Below, piece after piece: positions 34,185-43,048 of a stretch of DNA of 63,169 bases. Source of the DNA: Planctomycetota bacterium. Its GTDB lineage: Bacteria; Planctomycetota; JACOTG01. The position numbers and the translations under genes were made by a program. The notes below the pieces were generated by a model. The model was given only the letters and a program-made list of their open reading frames with translations. It was not told where the DNA came from and ran no database searches. The DNA lies in contig JACOTG010000215.1 of assembly GCA_016178505.1 (NCBI GenBank), positions 1 through 63,169 on the forward strand, read 5' to 3'. The number at the start of each line of letters is the position of its first letter. Within the stretch, counting starts at the first letter, position 1.

Positions 34185-34630
34185 TCACTGCACGTGCACG
34201 ACAATGGCGTTGGTCACGCTGAATCCGAGCGGATTCGCCGAGCCATCGTCTTGCAACACGCCTTGAATCGTCACGTCAATCGGCGACGGGAATCCCGGAT
34301 GCGTCAGCGTCCACGGCGCGCGAGCCGGTGAGCGAATCTCCGGCACGTCGGTGCACACGAGCGAATTGAGCCCGCCGCGGAGGCAGCGAAACGGCTGCGG
34401 GAATCCGCATCTCCATCGCCGGCGGAGAGGATGCGCGGTCCGACTTGAATGAGCGCTCGTACTCGAACCCAGCACTCGACCGTGAAGCCGGACGGCGTGA
34501 TCGAGTAGGACGGCAGCGCAGGTGCTCGAAGAAAGCTCGCGGGCTGCGCACTGGCGCGAAGCGCTGAGGCGACAACGAGTATGAGCGCGAGGGCAACTCT
34601 CATATGCGGCGTGGTTCGATGTGCAATCAT
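34185..34630 (-). pseudogene. broken LamG-type secreted protein with the LQG/SVTNAV tail
   Basis: Two frames join into one family-like product. The 5' part (start 34630, AAAGGA ahead) has a signal peptide (ALALILVVASALRASAQ) and the beginning of a LamG/concanavalin-like fold (GFTVECWVRVRA, LSAGDGDA). Around 34410-34420 the frame changes and the sequence continues as FPQPFRCLRGG ... IQGVLQDDGS ... SVTNAIVVHV, the end of the C-terminal domain seen in neighbours. The middle of the LamG domain and the first part of the tail domain are missing, so an internal deletion plus frame change inactivated it. It lies 22 bases downstream of an intact gene with the same tail. Confidence 0.7.
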
Positions 34631-34652
34631 GTTGCGATTCCTTTCGCCGAAT

Positions 34653-35843
34653 CTACTGCACCTCCACGACGACGGCATTGGTCACGCTGAAGCCGATTGG
34701 GTTGCTCGCGCCCTCGTCCTCGAGGATCCCTTGCAACGTGAGCGTGATCGGCACCGAGAATCCTCGACGGCGCGTGATGCTCCACGGCGCGCGAGGCGGA
34801 GCGTTCGGTTCGGCGAGTGATCCGCAGACGCGAGACGGCAGGTCGGGACTGCGAAGACATCGGAACGGCTGCGGTTGCTCGAAGCGACGAAGCGGGGTCG
34901 CGCCCACGGTGCAACCGAGCGCCGTGCCTCTCGCGTTCACGTCGAACGAGTCGACGAGTGATCCGGCCCAGATCCAGAGCACGTACCGCGCGGGATTCGG
35001 ACCGTCGAGCGACACGTCAAGGCTCACGTCGATCGGCGTCGAAAGTGCCGCGACGCTAACCGTGTCGTTTCCGTTGATCCGAAGGACACGATCCGTTGTG
35101 CCGCTGGATTCGTTGACCGCACCGGATGCGCATGAATGACTGCCGATGTCGACGAGAACGGCATTGGTGGAATCGCTGGGAAGACCATAGAACGCCCCTA
35201 TTGCGACCACCGAGAAGTTCGCCGGTGTCGAGTCGTAGCGACTCCAGTGATCGATTCGCATCTCGATGTCGGCGGTCGACGGATTCTCGTCGGGGATCTG
35301 TGTCGGATGATGCGAAGCCCCGATCGTGCCGAGCGCGATGGCACCCGACGCTCCGGGAATCGGCGTGCGATCCGGATAGGTGCCGATGTCGAACCGGTTG
35401 TTTCGATACTGCGCCAGGATGGTCGACCGAAGCCCGCCACCGTTGTTGGGGTCAAGCATGACCCAATAGAACTCATCCGGGCCGACCCCGTCTTCATCGA
35501 CGAACGGCGCCGCCACGCAGATTGGATTCGTTGCCGGCGAATCCGGATCTCCGTCTCCGTCCGCATCGCCGGGCACTCCAAGGCCTGGAAGTCCCCACAC
35601 AGGAGAACCGGGGATTCCGTGAGGGTCCGGAATGTCCATCAAATCGAGACCCACGAAAACAGTGTCCGTGTCGACGGCGTAGTAGACGTAGACGTTCGAG
35701 AAGTCGAACCCACTCCGCGCCGCCGCGCAGACTTCGTTCACCGGATCGCGCTGGCTCGCCTGCGCGACGGCGCGGATGTCATCGAGATTTCCGTCGACCG
35801 TAATTTGCCCGACGAGCGCGAGAAGGCACGCAACGGTGAGCAT
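34653..35843 (-). CDS. secreted protein with C-terminal LQG/SVTNAV domain
   Basis: A 396-residue protein with a short signal peptide (MLTVACLLALVGQI) followed by VDGNLDDIRAVAQ, a beginning used by beta-sandwich surface domains of the CBM9 or DOMON type. An acidic Ca-loop (GDADGDGDPDSPATN) comes next. The N-terminal 230 residues carry no catalytic signature I recognise. Residues about 233-396 are the shared tail: ASGAVNESSGTTDRVLRIN, PARYVLWIW, QPFRCLRSPDL, LTLQGILEDEGAS and SVTNAVVVEV. It probably sits at the cell surface. A broken paralogue lies 22 bases downstream on the same strand, pointing to tandem duplication. Confidence 0.8.
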   Translation of the reverse strand: MLTVACLLALVGQITVDGNLDDIRAVAQASQRDPVNEVCAAARSGFDFSNVYVYYAVDTDTVFVGLDLMDIPDPHGIPGSPVWGLPGLGVPGDADGDGDPDSPATNPICVAAPFVDEDGVGPDEFYWVMLDPNNGGGLRSTILAQYRNNRFDIGTYPDRTPIPGASGAIALGTIGASHHPTQIPDENPSTADIEMRIDHWSRYDSTPANFSVVAIGAFYGLPSDSTNAVLVDIGSHSCASGAVNESSGTTDRVLRINGNDTVSVAALSTPIDVSLDVSLDGPNPARYVLWIWAGSLVDSFDVNARGTALGCTVGATPLRRFEQPQPFRCLRSPDLPSRVCGSLAEPNAPPRAPWSITRRRGFSVPITLTLQGILEDEGASNPIGFSVTNAVVVEVQ

Positions 35844-35988
35844 GGTCGGTCCTCCCCAGGGATCCTTCGGCGGCGACGGCGCCGCCTATCTCACTAACGA
35901 CGACGAGCACGTCGAGCGCGGGAGTTCTCCTGAGCGCGCAAGGGTACGCGGTCGCGCGCGAATTCGGAAGGGTGAGGCGTCGTCGGGA

Positions 35989-36245
35989 GTCCTCAGCGGG
36001 GCAATGGGTCACAAGATCGTGGTGAGCCAGGACCGCGAGAACTTCGTGCACAGCCACCCGCTCGAGTCCGCAAATGGCAGCCACGTCGCGACAGGGCCGC
36101 GCGTGAAGGAGACATCGTGTTCAACGCTCAATTCCCGGTGCCGGGCTTGTACAAGGCGTGCGCGCAGTTCCAACATCAGGGCCGTGTGATCAAGGCGCTA
36201 TTCGTATTCGAGGTCGCACCCCCGATCGGAACAGCCGCCGGGTAG
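35989..36245 (+). pseudogene. frameshifted remnant of a secreted His-rich small-domain protein
   Basis: In one frame the sequence reads GAMGHKIVVSQDRENFVHSHP followed by TGPRVKE. Near 36115 it must shift to another frame to continue DIVFNAQFPVPGLYKACAQF and HQGRVIKALFVFEV before a stop at 36243-36245. The two halves look like the end of one beta-sandwich domain (a G-A-M-G-H ... V-H-x-H-P then F-P-x-P-G-L-Y-K ... F-Q-H-Q-G-R-V) found at the end of some secreted bacterial proteins near copper or cytochrome genes. No start or signal peptide is visible upstream. It is therefore a decayed fragment. The rest of the 35844-36381 spacer shows nothing further. Confidence 0.6.
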
Positions 36246-36381
36246 ATGGATCTCGAGCTCGAACGGCCGCCGCATCGAGCGGCCGCCGGGAAACGGACAC
36301 GAGCCCTGAAACCTCGACCCAGCTTTCGTCATCGGGAAGCGCTCGATTCGAAAGCCGCGACCGAAAAGATAGGATGACGCC

Positions 36382-37416
36382 ATGAATACGATCCTTTTCG
36401 CCATCACCACGGCCGCCTTCCTCGGTCTTGCGTGTGCTGCCTGCGGAGTGCAGGCGACGCAGACCGACCATCCAGCCAGCGGGCCCAGGTACTCGAGGTC
36501 CGGCTACGACTTGACGCCGCTCAGCCAAGGACAGATCGCCGAGATCGTGAAGACCCTGACGCCAGACCAGGTCCGCGTCACCCAGCAGGCGGGGACCGAG
36601 CCTGCCGGCACCGGCGCGCTGGAGCACGAGAAGCGCGCCGGGATCTACGTGTCCGCGGTCGGCGGCTTGCCCCTCTTCAAGTCGTCGGCGAAGTTCGATT
36701 CGGGAACCGGCTGGCCGTCGTTCTACGAGCCGATCGACCCGGACCACGTGATCCTCAAGACCGACAGTACCCTTGGCATGGAACGAACCGAGGTACTCGA
36801 CGCTCGATCCGGCGCTCACCTCGGCCACGTGTTCGACGATGGCCCTCCGCCTACTGGAAAGAGGTTTTGCATGAACTCGGCAGCACTGAAATTCATCCCC
36901 GACGGTTCGCCGTTGCCGCCGGAGTCGCGTCCGGTGGAGCCGCAGGTTGCGTATTTCGCCGGCGGCTGCTTCTGGGGAGTCGAAGACCTTTTCGAGCGAA
37001 CGCCGGGAGTCATGGATGCGATCTCGGGCTACATGAACGGCAACACAGAGAACCCGACCTACAAGGAGGTCTGTACGGACACGACGGGCCACGCCGAATC
37101 GGTGAAGGTCGTCTTCGATCCGAAGCGCGTCACGTTCCACGACCTGCTCGGGGTCTACTTCACCCACATCGATCCGACGACGCTCAACAGCCAGGGTCCG
37201 GACTTCGGCACGCAGTACCGCTCCGCGATCTTTGCCGCGAACGCGACTCAGAAAGATGAAGCCGAAAAGGCCATCAAGGAGTTGCAGACATCGCCGAAAT
37301 TCGCGGGCAAGAAGATCGTCACGATCGTCGAGATGGCGAAGACGTTCTATCCGGCCGAGGAGTACCACCAGGACTATCACAAAAAGCACGGCGGCTCGTG
37401 CCTGATGCCGCGCTGA
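36382..37416 (+). CDS. exported MsrB-MsrA fusion, bifunctional methionine sulfoxide reductase
   Basis: A 344-residue protein with a lipobox-like signal (LGLACAAC). Residues about 45-170 are MsrB (reduces Met-R-sulfoxide): FDSGTGWPSFYEPI and the catalytic Cys in KRFCMNSAAL near 162. Residues about 185-340 are MsrA (Met-S-sulfoxide): GGCFWGVEDLFERTPGV with its Cys near 195, GHAESVKVVFDP, and YFTHIDPTTLNSQG. The B-A order is the less usual one. The two CxxC zinc sites of most MsrB proteins are replaced (SAVG and DARSG), so it is a zinc-less type. It likely repairs oxidised envelope proteins. AGGA precedes the ATG. Confidence 0.95.
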   Translation: MNTILFAITTAAFLGLACAACGVQATQTDHPASGPRYSRSGYDLTPLSQGQIAEIVKTLTPDQVRVTQQAGTEPAGTGALEHEKRAGIYVSAVGGLPLFKSSAKFDSGTGWPSFYEPIDPDHVILKTDSTLGMERTEVLDARSGAHLGHVFDDGPPPTGKRFCMNSAALKFIPDGSPLPPESRPVEPQVAYFAGGCFWGVEDLFERTPGVMDAISGYMNGNTENPTYKEVCTDTTGHAESVKVVFDPKRVTFHDLLGVYFTHIDPTTLNSQGPDFGTQYRSAIFAANATQKDEAEKAIKELQTSPKFAGKKIVTIVEMAKTFYPAEEYHQDYHKKHGGSCLMPR

Positions 37417-37432
37417 GTTCGTCGGCATCGAG

Positions 37433-38275
37433 ATGATCAAGGCCATCAGCTACTGGTCCCTGAACGGGGGGCTCGAGGGGACGCGCGCGATCGACGAGGC
37501 GATGGCCGAGGCGAAGGCCGCGGGCTTTCGCGGAATCGAGCTGGCCGTTGCCGAAACGGGCGTCCTCACGCCGACGACCGACCGCAAGACTTGCGAATCG
37601 TACGCAGCCCTCGCGCGCAAGCATGGCCTGGCGCTCGAGACGGTTGCGAGCGGCATGAGCTGGGGGTGCTGCCCGACGAGCCCGCACGCGGCCGTCCGCG
37701 CGAAGTCGATCCAACTGCATCGCGGCGCACTCGAGCGCGCGGCGTGGCTTGGCGCGAAGGCGCTCCTCTTCGTGCCCGGTGCGATCAAGATTCCGTGGGA
37801 CGCGACCTTCGGCCCCGTGCGCTACGACGATGCGATGCGTTGGGCGCACGAAGCAGTCGACGCGCTCGCTGGGACGGCCGAGAAGGTCGGCGTCGACCTC
37901 TGCGTCGAGAACGTTTGGAACGGGCTCTTCTACTCGCCGCTCGAGCTGGCCCAGTTCGTCGATTCGTTCGAGAGCCCGCGCGTCGGCGTCTACTTCGACG
38001 TGGGCAACGTTCTCGGCTACCACCAGCACCCGCCGCATTGGATCGAACTCCTCACCAGCCACATCCGCCGCGTCCACGTGAAGGACTTCAAGACGTCGGT
38101 CGGCAACCTCTCCGGCTTTTGCGATCTCCTTGCGGGCGACGTGCCGTGGAAGGAGACGATGGGCGCGCTGCGTGCGATCGGCTATGACACGACGATCGTC
38201 GCCGAGATGATGCCGCCCGACCCGACGCTCCTCGAGCGCACGAGCCGCGCGATGGACCGAATCCTCGAGCTTTGA
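37433..38275 (+). CDS. sugar phosphate isomerase/epimerase-like TIM barrel protein
   Basis: A 280-residue protein of the xylose-isomerase-like TIM barrel superfamily (AP-endonuclease 2 fold). Metal-ligand strands look intact: ENVWNG (Glu near 160), VGVYFDVGN (Asp), HVKDFK (His and Asp) and IVAEMMPP (Glu near the end). It probably interconverts a ketose or 3-epimer sugar. Thirteen bases later comes a Gfo/Idh/MocA dehydrogenase gene on the same strand, a common pairing for catabolism of unusual sugars or inositols. It starts 16 bases after msrBA, although the functions seem unrelated. Confidence 0.85.
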   Translation: MIKAISYWSLNGGLEGTRAIDEAMAEAKAAGFRGIELAVAETGVLTPTTDRKTCESYAALARKHGLALETVASGMSWGCCPTSPHAAVRAKSIQLHRGALERAAWLGAKALLFVPGAIKIPWDATFGPVRYDDAMRWAHEAVDALAGTAEKVGVDLCVENVWNGLFYSPLELAQFVDSFESPRVGVYFDVGNVLGYHQHPPHWIELLTSHIRRVHVKDFKTSVGNLSGFCDLLAGDVPWKETMGALRAIGYDTTIVAEMMPPDPTLLERTSRAMDRILEL

Positions 38276-38288
38276 GGCACCACATCTC

Positions 38289-39299
38289 GTGACGAAGGTC
38301 GGCGTGATCGGCATCGGGTTCATGGGGCGCACGCACCTCGAGGTCTACCGCAAACGACGCGACGCGAAGGTCGTCGCCGTTGCCGATCTCGTTCGGGAGC
38401 GCCGCGAGGGTCGGACGGCGATCGCCGGCAACATCGCGGGCGCCGCGAAGGAGGGTTTCGACTTTCGCAAGGTGACGAAGTACGCCGAACCGATGGATCT
38501 CGTCGGCGATCCCGAGGTCGAGCTGGTCGACGTGTGCCTCCCGACGCCGCTCCACGTCGAGGTTGCGCTCGCGGCGTTGCGCCGCGGCAAGCACGTGCTC
38601 GTCGAGAAGCCCCTCGCGCGGACGGCGCGCGACGCCGATCGCCTCGCCCGAGCGGCGGCGAAGGCGAAGGGCCTCTCGATGTGCGCGATGTGCATGCGCT
38701 TCTGGCCCGGTTGGACGTGGCTCAAGGAATCGATCGATCGCAAGTCGTACGGTCGAGTGCTCGCCGCTCAGTTCCGCCGCGCGACGAACCATCCGGGCGG
38801 CGCGTTCTACTCGAGCGGCGAGCAGTGCGGCGGTGCGATCCTCGACCTCCACATCCACGACACCGACTTCGTGCAGCACTGTTTCGGGGTGCCGAAGGCA
38901 GTGAGCAGCCGCGGCTACTCGTCTCGGACGAGCGCGATCGACCACGTCGTCACGCACTACGTCTACGACGACGTGCCGCTCGTCGTCGCCGAGGGCAGTT
39001 GGGCGATGACGGCGGGGTTTGGCTTTCAGATGCAATACGCCGTGAACTTCGAGCGCGCGACCGCGGTGTTCGACCTCGCGGCCGCGAAGCCGCTGACGCT
39101 CCACGAGCGCGGCAAGAAGGCGCGCGCCGTCGCGATCCCCCCGGGCATGGGCTACGACCACGAGATTGCGTACTTCCTCGACTGCATCCGCACGCGGCGA
39201 CGCCCGAAGACCGTTACGCTCGCCGACGCGGCGACGTCCGTACGCATTGTCGAGGCGGAGGCAAGGAGCATCGCGACAGGAAGGCCCGTGCGGGTTTAA
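38289..39299 (+). CDS. Gfo/Idh/MocA family oxidoreductase
   Basis: A 336-residue NAD(P)-dependent sugar dehydrogenase. GTG start; the Rossmann loop reads VGVIGIGFMGRTHLE, with DVCLPTPLHVEVALAALRRGK and the catalytic-Lys motif VLVEKPLAR (about residues 99-107). The second domain contains GGAILDLHIHDTDFVQHCFG (EXD-like, with His probably catalytic) and ends GYDHEIAYFLDCI. It is paired with the TIM-barrel epimerase. The 3' end overlaps by 4 bases with the SSS symporter gene on the opposite strand (convergent). The sugar is unknown; amino sugars are plausible from the adjacent minus-strand operon. Confidence 0.92.
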   Translation: MTKVGVIGIGFMGRTHLEVYRKRRDAKVVAVADLVRERREGRTAIAGNIAGAAKEGFDFRKVTKYAEPMDLVGDPEVELVDVCLPTPLHVEVALAALRRGKHVLVEKPLARTARDADRLARAAAKAKGLSMCAMCMRFWPGWTWLKESIDRKSYGRVLAAQFRRATNHPGGAFYSSGEQCGGAILDLHIHDTDFVQHCFGVPKAVSSRGYSSRTSAIDHVVTHYVYDDVPLVVAEGSWAMTAGFGFQMQYAVNFERATAVFDLAAAKPLTLHERGKKARAVAIPPGMGYDHEIAYFLDCIRTRRRPKTVTLADAATSVRIVEAEARSIATGRPVRV

Positions 39300-41065
39300 T
39301 CGCTCGATTTCGCCCAGAGCTTCGGCAGGAGCCGCACGAGGCCGATGCCGCTCACCAAGAAGATGGCGAGCCAGACGCCGCCGAGCGCCGTCCTCCCGTA
39401 GAGGAAGCTGCCCGCACCGAAGAGCGCGGCGTAGACGAATGCACAGCCGAGCACCCAGCCGAGAAGCGAGTGCGCGAGGCTGTCGGGAGACGGACCCACG
39501 CCCGCCTCATCGCGAATCGGCTTCCAGCCGAGGCCCGCCGGCCGCACGAGGCGATAGAACTCGACGAGGGTTTTTCTCTCCGTCGGATGCGTGAGGAACG
39601 TGACGGCAAGCCACACGACGGTCGTCGCTGCCACCGTGACAATGAGCGCCACGTGTGACGGTACGTCGTGGCCCAGCTTCCTCGCGACGAAGAATCCGAT
39701 CGCAATGGCGAACGAGCTGATCATCGCCGCGATCTCGCTCCAGGCATTCACGCGCCACCAGAACCAGCGCAGGAGATAGATGAGGCCGGTGCCCGCGCCG
39801 ACGGACATCATCAGCTCGAAGCTCGCCTTCGCCGAGTCGAGCACGAAGGTGAGGAGCGCGGCGAGCACCATGAGGACTCCCGTCACGATGCGCCCGACGA
39901 GCACGTAGTGCTTCTCGCTCGCGTCGGGCTTCGCGAATCGCCGGTAGAAATCGTGGACGAGATACGACGTCCCCCAGTTGAGGTGCGTCGACAGCGTCGA
40001 GACGTACGCGGCGAGCATCCCCGCGACCATCACGCCCATGAGCCCCGCCGGCAGGAACTTCAGCATCGCCGGGTATGCCATGTCGTGTCCGATGAGCGAA
40101 CGATCGACGTACGGAAACGTCCGGGCGATGTCCGAAAGCTGCGGAAACACGAGCATCGACGCCAGCGCGACGAGGATCCACGGCCACGGCCGGAGCGCGT
40201 AGTGCATCACGTTGAAAAAGAGCGTGCCCGAGAGCGCGTCGCGTTCGCTCTTCGCGGCGAGCATGCGCTGCGCGATGTAGCTGCCGCCGCCCGGCTCGGC
40301 ACCCGGGTACCACACCGACCACCACTGCACTGTGATCGGGATGATCAGGACCGAGAGCGCGAGACTCCAGTCGCCGAAGTCGGGGAGAAAGCTGAGCGTC
40401 TTCGGGTCGATCTTCGTGAGGAGCCCCGATAGGCCGCCGACCTCCGGCTGCTTCAGCGCGAAGTACGCGGCCGCGAACGAGCCGGTCATCGCGATTCCGA
40501 ACTGGATGAGGTCGGTGACCATCACGCCCCATAACCCCGACGTCGCGGCAAACGCGATGTTCAGCCCCGTGCAGATCGCCAGCGTCTGCCACATCGGCCA
40601 GCCGAGCATGACGTTCGCGATCTTCGCCGCCGCGAGGTTCACGCTCGCCATGATCACGCAGTTGAAGAAGAGCCCGAGATAGATGGAACGGAACGCGCGC
40701 ACGAACGAAGCCGCGCGCCCGGCGTAGCGAATCTCGTAGAACTCGAGGTCGGTGAGCACGCGCGAGCGCCGCCAAAGCCGCGCGTAGAAGAACACCGTGA
40801 GCATGCCGGTGAGGAGGAACGACCACCACAGCCAATTGTCGGCGACGCCTTTGTCGCGAACGAAGTTGGTGACGAGGTTCGGCGTGTCGGTCGAGAACGT
40901 CGTCGCGACCATCGACGTGCCGATGAGCCACCATGGCGCCGACCGCCCCGACGTGAAGAACTCGGCGGTGCTCGATCCCGCGCGCTTCGCGAGGAAGAGG
41001 GCCGGCAGGAACGAGATCACGATCGACGCGACGACGATCATCCAGTCGAGCGAGGTAAGGTGCAT
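39296..41065 (-). CDS. SSS-family sodium:solute symporter
   Basis: A 589-residue sodium-coupled transporter with about 14 transmembrane helices. Family marks are the opening LDWMIVVASIVISFLPALFLAKRAG (cut here to its LDWMIVVASIVISF part), STAEFFTSGRSAPWWLIGTS, TFSTDTPNLVTNF and LMGVMVAGMLAAYVSTLSTHLNWG. It probably imports a sugar. It is the last gene of a four-gene minus-strand operon starting at 45760 and is only 1 base from the GH36-like gene, so its cargo is likely galactosides, GlcNAc or chitobiose released by the upstream hydrolases. Confidence 0.93.
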   Translation of the reverse strand: MHLTSLDWMIVVASIVISFLPALFLAKRAGSSTAEFFTSGRSAPWWLIGTSMVATTFSTDTPNLVTNFVRDKGVADNWLWWSFLLTGMLTVFFYARLWRRSRVLTDLEFYEIRYAGRAASFVRAFRSIYLGLFFNCVIMASVNLAAAKIANVMLGWPMWQTLAICTGLNIAFAATSGLWGVMVTDLIQFGIAMTGSFAAAYFALKQPEVGGLSGLLTKIDPKTLSFLPDFGDWSLALSVLIIPITVQWWSVWYPGAEPGGGSYIAQRMLAAKSERDALSGTLFFNVMHYALRPWPWILVALASMLVFPQLSDIARTFPYVDRSLIGHDMAYPAMLKFLPAGLMGVMVAGMLAAYVSTLSTHLNWGTSYLVHDFYRRFAKPDASEKHYVLVGRIVTGVLMVLAALLTFVLDSAKASFELMMSVGAGTGLIYLLRWFWWRVNAWSEIAAMISSFAIAIGFFVARKLGHDVPSHVALIVTVAATTVVWLAVTFLTHPTERKTLVEFYRLVRPAGLGWKPIRDEAGVGPSPDSLAHSLLGWVLGCAFVYAALFGAGSFLYGRTALGGVWLAIFLVSGIGLVRLLPKLWAKSSD

Positions 41066-41066
41066 G

Positions 41067-43034
41067 TCACGCCTTCCCGGGCGCCGCCGGCGTCGCTTCG
41101 AGCGTGAGCACCTCGAAAGGTCTCAGCGAGAACTCGTGAGGCACGCCGGCCTCGAGGACGATGGGCTCACGACCGCGGTCCTTTCGCCACGGGCTTTGCG
41201 CCGCAAATCGAGTGGGCGCGCCTACCGGCAGCTCGAACGCGGCGCGCGGGTCGAGCGAGAACGTCTGCTCGCGATCGCTCGGGTTCCGCAGCACGAGGAT
41301 TCCTTTCTGGGGCGACCACGACGCCCAGCCGTAGACCTCGAGCTTCTTCGGATCCCCGCCGACCCAATGCGTGTCGACGAGCACGCCGGCGTTGCGTCGA
41401 GCCCACTTCGCGGCCTCGGCGATCGCGTCCCAGTCTTCGGGCCGAAGCAGCGAATGCGTGACGTACATCTCCTGGAGTTGCGTGCCGCTTCCGAAGTAAG
41501 AGTGCACTTCCTCGTCGAAGTCGCCGCCCGGATCGACGTTCAGCTTGTTCGCGTGGGCGGCAAAGATGAGCCCGTGGAGCATCAGCGAATTCAGCGGGTA
41601 GAGCGGTCCGCGCTTCACCACGTTCTCGTAGGTGTCGCCGTCGCGGTACGTGATCCAGCGTTGGCGATCCGAGCCGACGCCCGCGAAGTCGTGGTCCTCG
41701 CCGCCGCGCCAGATCGAGTCCGCGTATCGGAGCCAGAACGGCGACGGGTACGTCCCGGTCGTGAGGTTCACGAAGAGGTCGGGCTTCTCGGCGCGCAGCC
41801 GCTCGATGAGATGGATCGCGGCCTCGAAATCGCTGCCGAACTCGCTCCCGGGGAACGCGGTCGCGGCGCTGCCCGTTCCGTCGAACTTGAATTGATTGAC
41901 GCCGTAGTCGCGGATCATCTTCAGGCACGTCTCTTCGAAGCGGCGGTAGTAGGTCGGGCCGGAGAGCGCGAAGCCTTCCGCGTTCGTCTCGAATCCGTTC
42001 GCCTTGCCGTACGCAATTCGTTCGTCGTGCGGCTTGCCGTAGCCGCCCCACGGCGACATCCAGACGCCCGGGGCCGCATTGAATGTCGCGGCCGCCTCGC
42101 GGAGCGATGTGAAACCGTGCGGGAATCCCGAGTGGAAGTGCCAGAGCGTCGCCGGATCGTCCCAGCCGTCGTCGAAGAGAAAAGAACTCATCGTGACGTC
42201 GCGTTTCTTCACCAGCTCCGTGCCGAAGGCCTGGATCACGTCGAGCGCAGCCGCCTCGTCGAACTTCGTGAAGTAGCCGATGTCGTACCAGGAGTTGTAA
42301 TGGAGGAACGGGCGGTAGGGATGGGCGCGCTCGTTCTCGAGATACGCGAGGAACCCGCGGCGCAGCTGGCCCGGCGTCGTCGTGCCGATGACCGACGAGC
42401 ACGTGAGCGACTGTCCCGCGCGAAGCGGCAGCTCGCGCGCGAGCGCGCAGCGCACGTGATCGCCGTCGACCGTGCTCGACGAAAGCGGGCTCTCCATCGC
42501 GACGAAGACGTTGCCCGCGACGACCGGCGAGCCGGGCACGGTGCCGGCGACGCGCGCACCGGGAAGGTTCATGTCGACGAGGCAGATCTCCGCGATCGAC
42601 ACGTCCTTCTTGAGGGCCGCGAGGGTCACTTCTTGTCGGACGTAGCTCAACTCACCGCGGCCGATCGCGCGCCAGGTGGCGCGAAGTCCGCTGGGATCGT
42701 CTTCGAGGACCGCGGTGAATTCCACGGTACCGGCGTGCTCCGCAAGGCGCGATGCGTTCGGATTCCCACCGAGCGTGTCGAGCGTCGGCCCGTCGATGAT
42801 CGTCATGGTGTCCGCACAAATCACGCGACCGTCTTGGAGCCGAATCGTGAAGACATGGTTCGGAACGGGCAACGATCGGTTGGCGATACGGTCCTCGAGT
42901 CGGCAGGGTCGAAGGCCGTGCGAGCTAGCAACCCATCCCGCGTCGATCGCCGAAGTATGGATGTCGAAATAGGTGCGGCATCCACTGCCGACAAGCGCTG
43001 TGAAAGCAAGCGTCGCGATTCGAAGAATTCGCAT
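41067..43034 (-). CDS. GH36/GH27-like glycoside hydrolase, lipoprotein
   Basis: A 655-residue exported enzyme. The ATG at 43034 gives a signal with a lipobox-like end (LVGSGC); the open frame upstream (to 43244) is Arg-rich and not used. A beta-sandwich N-terminal part is followed by a TIM barrel: LHYNSWYDIGYF, SFLFDDGWDD, GVWMSPWGGYG and VNQFKFDGTGS, whose Asp is the expected nucleophile (about 385). A C-terminal beta domain begins near KGILVLRNPSDR. It fits clan GH-D alpha-galactosidases or alpha-N-acetylgalactosaminidases acting outside the cytoplasm. It is 14 bases downstream of the GH20 gene. Confidence 0.82.
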   Translation of the reverse strand: MRILRIATLAFTALVGSGCRTYFDIHTSAIDAGWVASSHGLRPCRLEDRIANRSLPVPNHVFTIRLQDGRVICADTMTIIDGPTLDTLGGNPNASRLAEHAGTVEFTAVLEDDPSGLRATWRAIGRGELSYVRQEVTLAALKKDVSIAEICLVDMNLPGARVAGTVPGSPVVAGNVFVAMESPLSSSTVDGDHVRCALARELPLRAGQSLTCSSVIGTTTPGQLRRGFLAYLENERAHPYRPFLHYNSWYDIGYFTKFDEAAALDVIQAFGTELVKKRDVTMSSFLFDDGWDDPATLWHFHSGFPHGFTSLREAAATFNAAPGVWMSPWGGYGKPHDERIAYGKANGFETNAEGFALSGPTYYRRFEETCLKMIRDYGVNQFKFDGTGSAATAFPGSEFGSDFEAAIHLIERLRAEKPDLFVNLTTGTYPSPFWLRYADSIWRGGEDHDFAGVGSDRQRWITYRDGDTYENVVKRGPLYPLNSLMLHGLIFAAHANKLNVDPGGDFDEEVHSYFGSGTQLQEMYVTHSLLRPEDWDAIAEAAKWARRNAGVLVDTHWVGGDPKKLEVYGWASWSPQKGILVLRNPSDREQTFSLDPRAAFELPVGAPTRFAAQSPWRKDRGREPIVLEAGVPHEFSLRPFEVLTLEATPAAPGKA

Positions 43035-43048
43035 GCGCGGTGGTTGTC

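Noticed and set aside
34185..34475. The 96-residue frame with the SVTNAI ending as an independent small gene
   Set aside because: It begins in the middle of a domain, has no signal peptide, and is better explained as the 3' part of a frame-broken gene.
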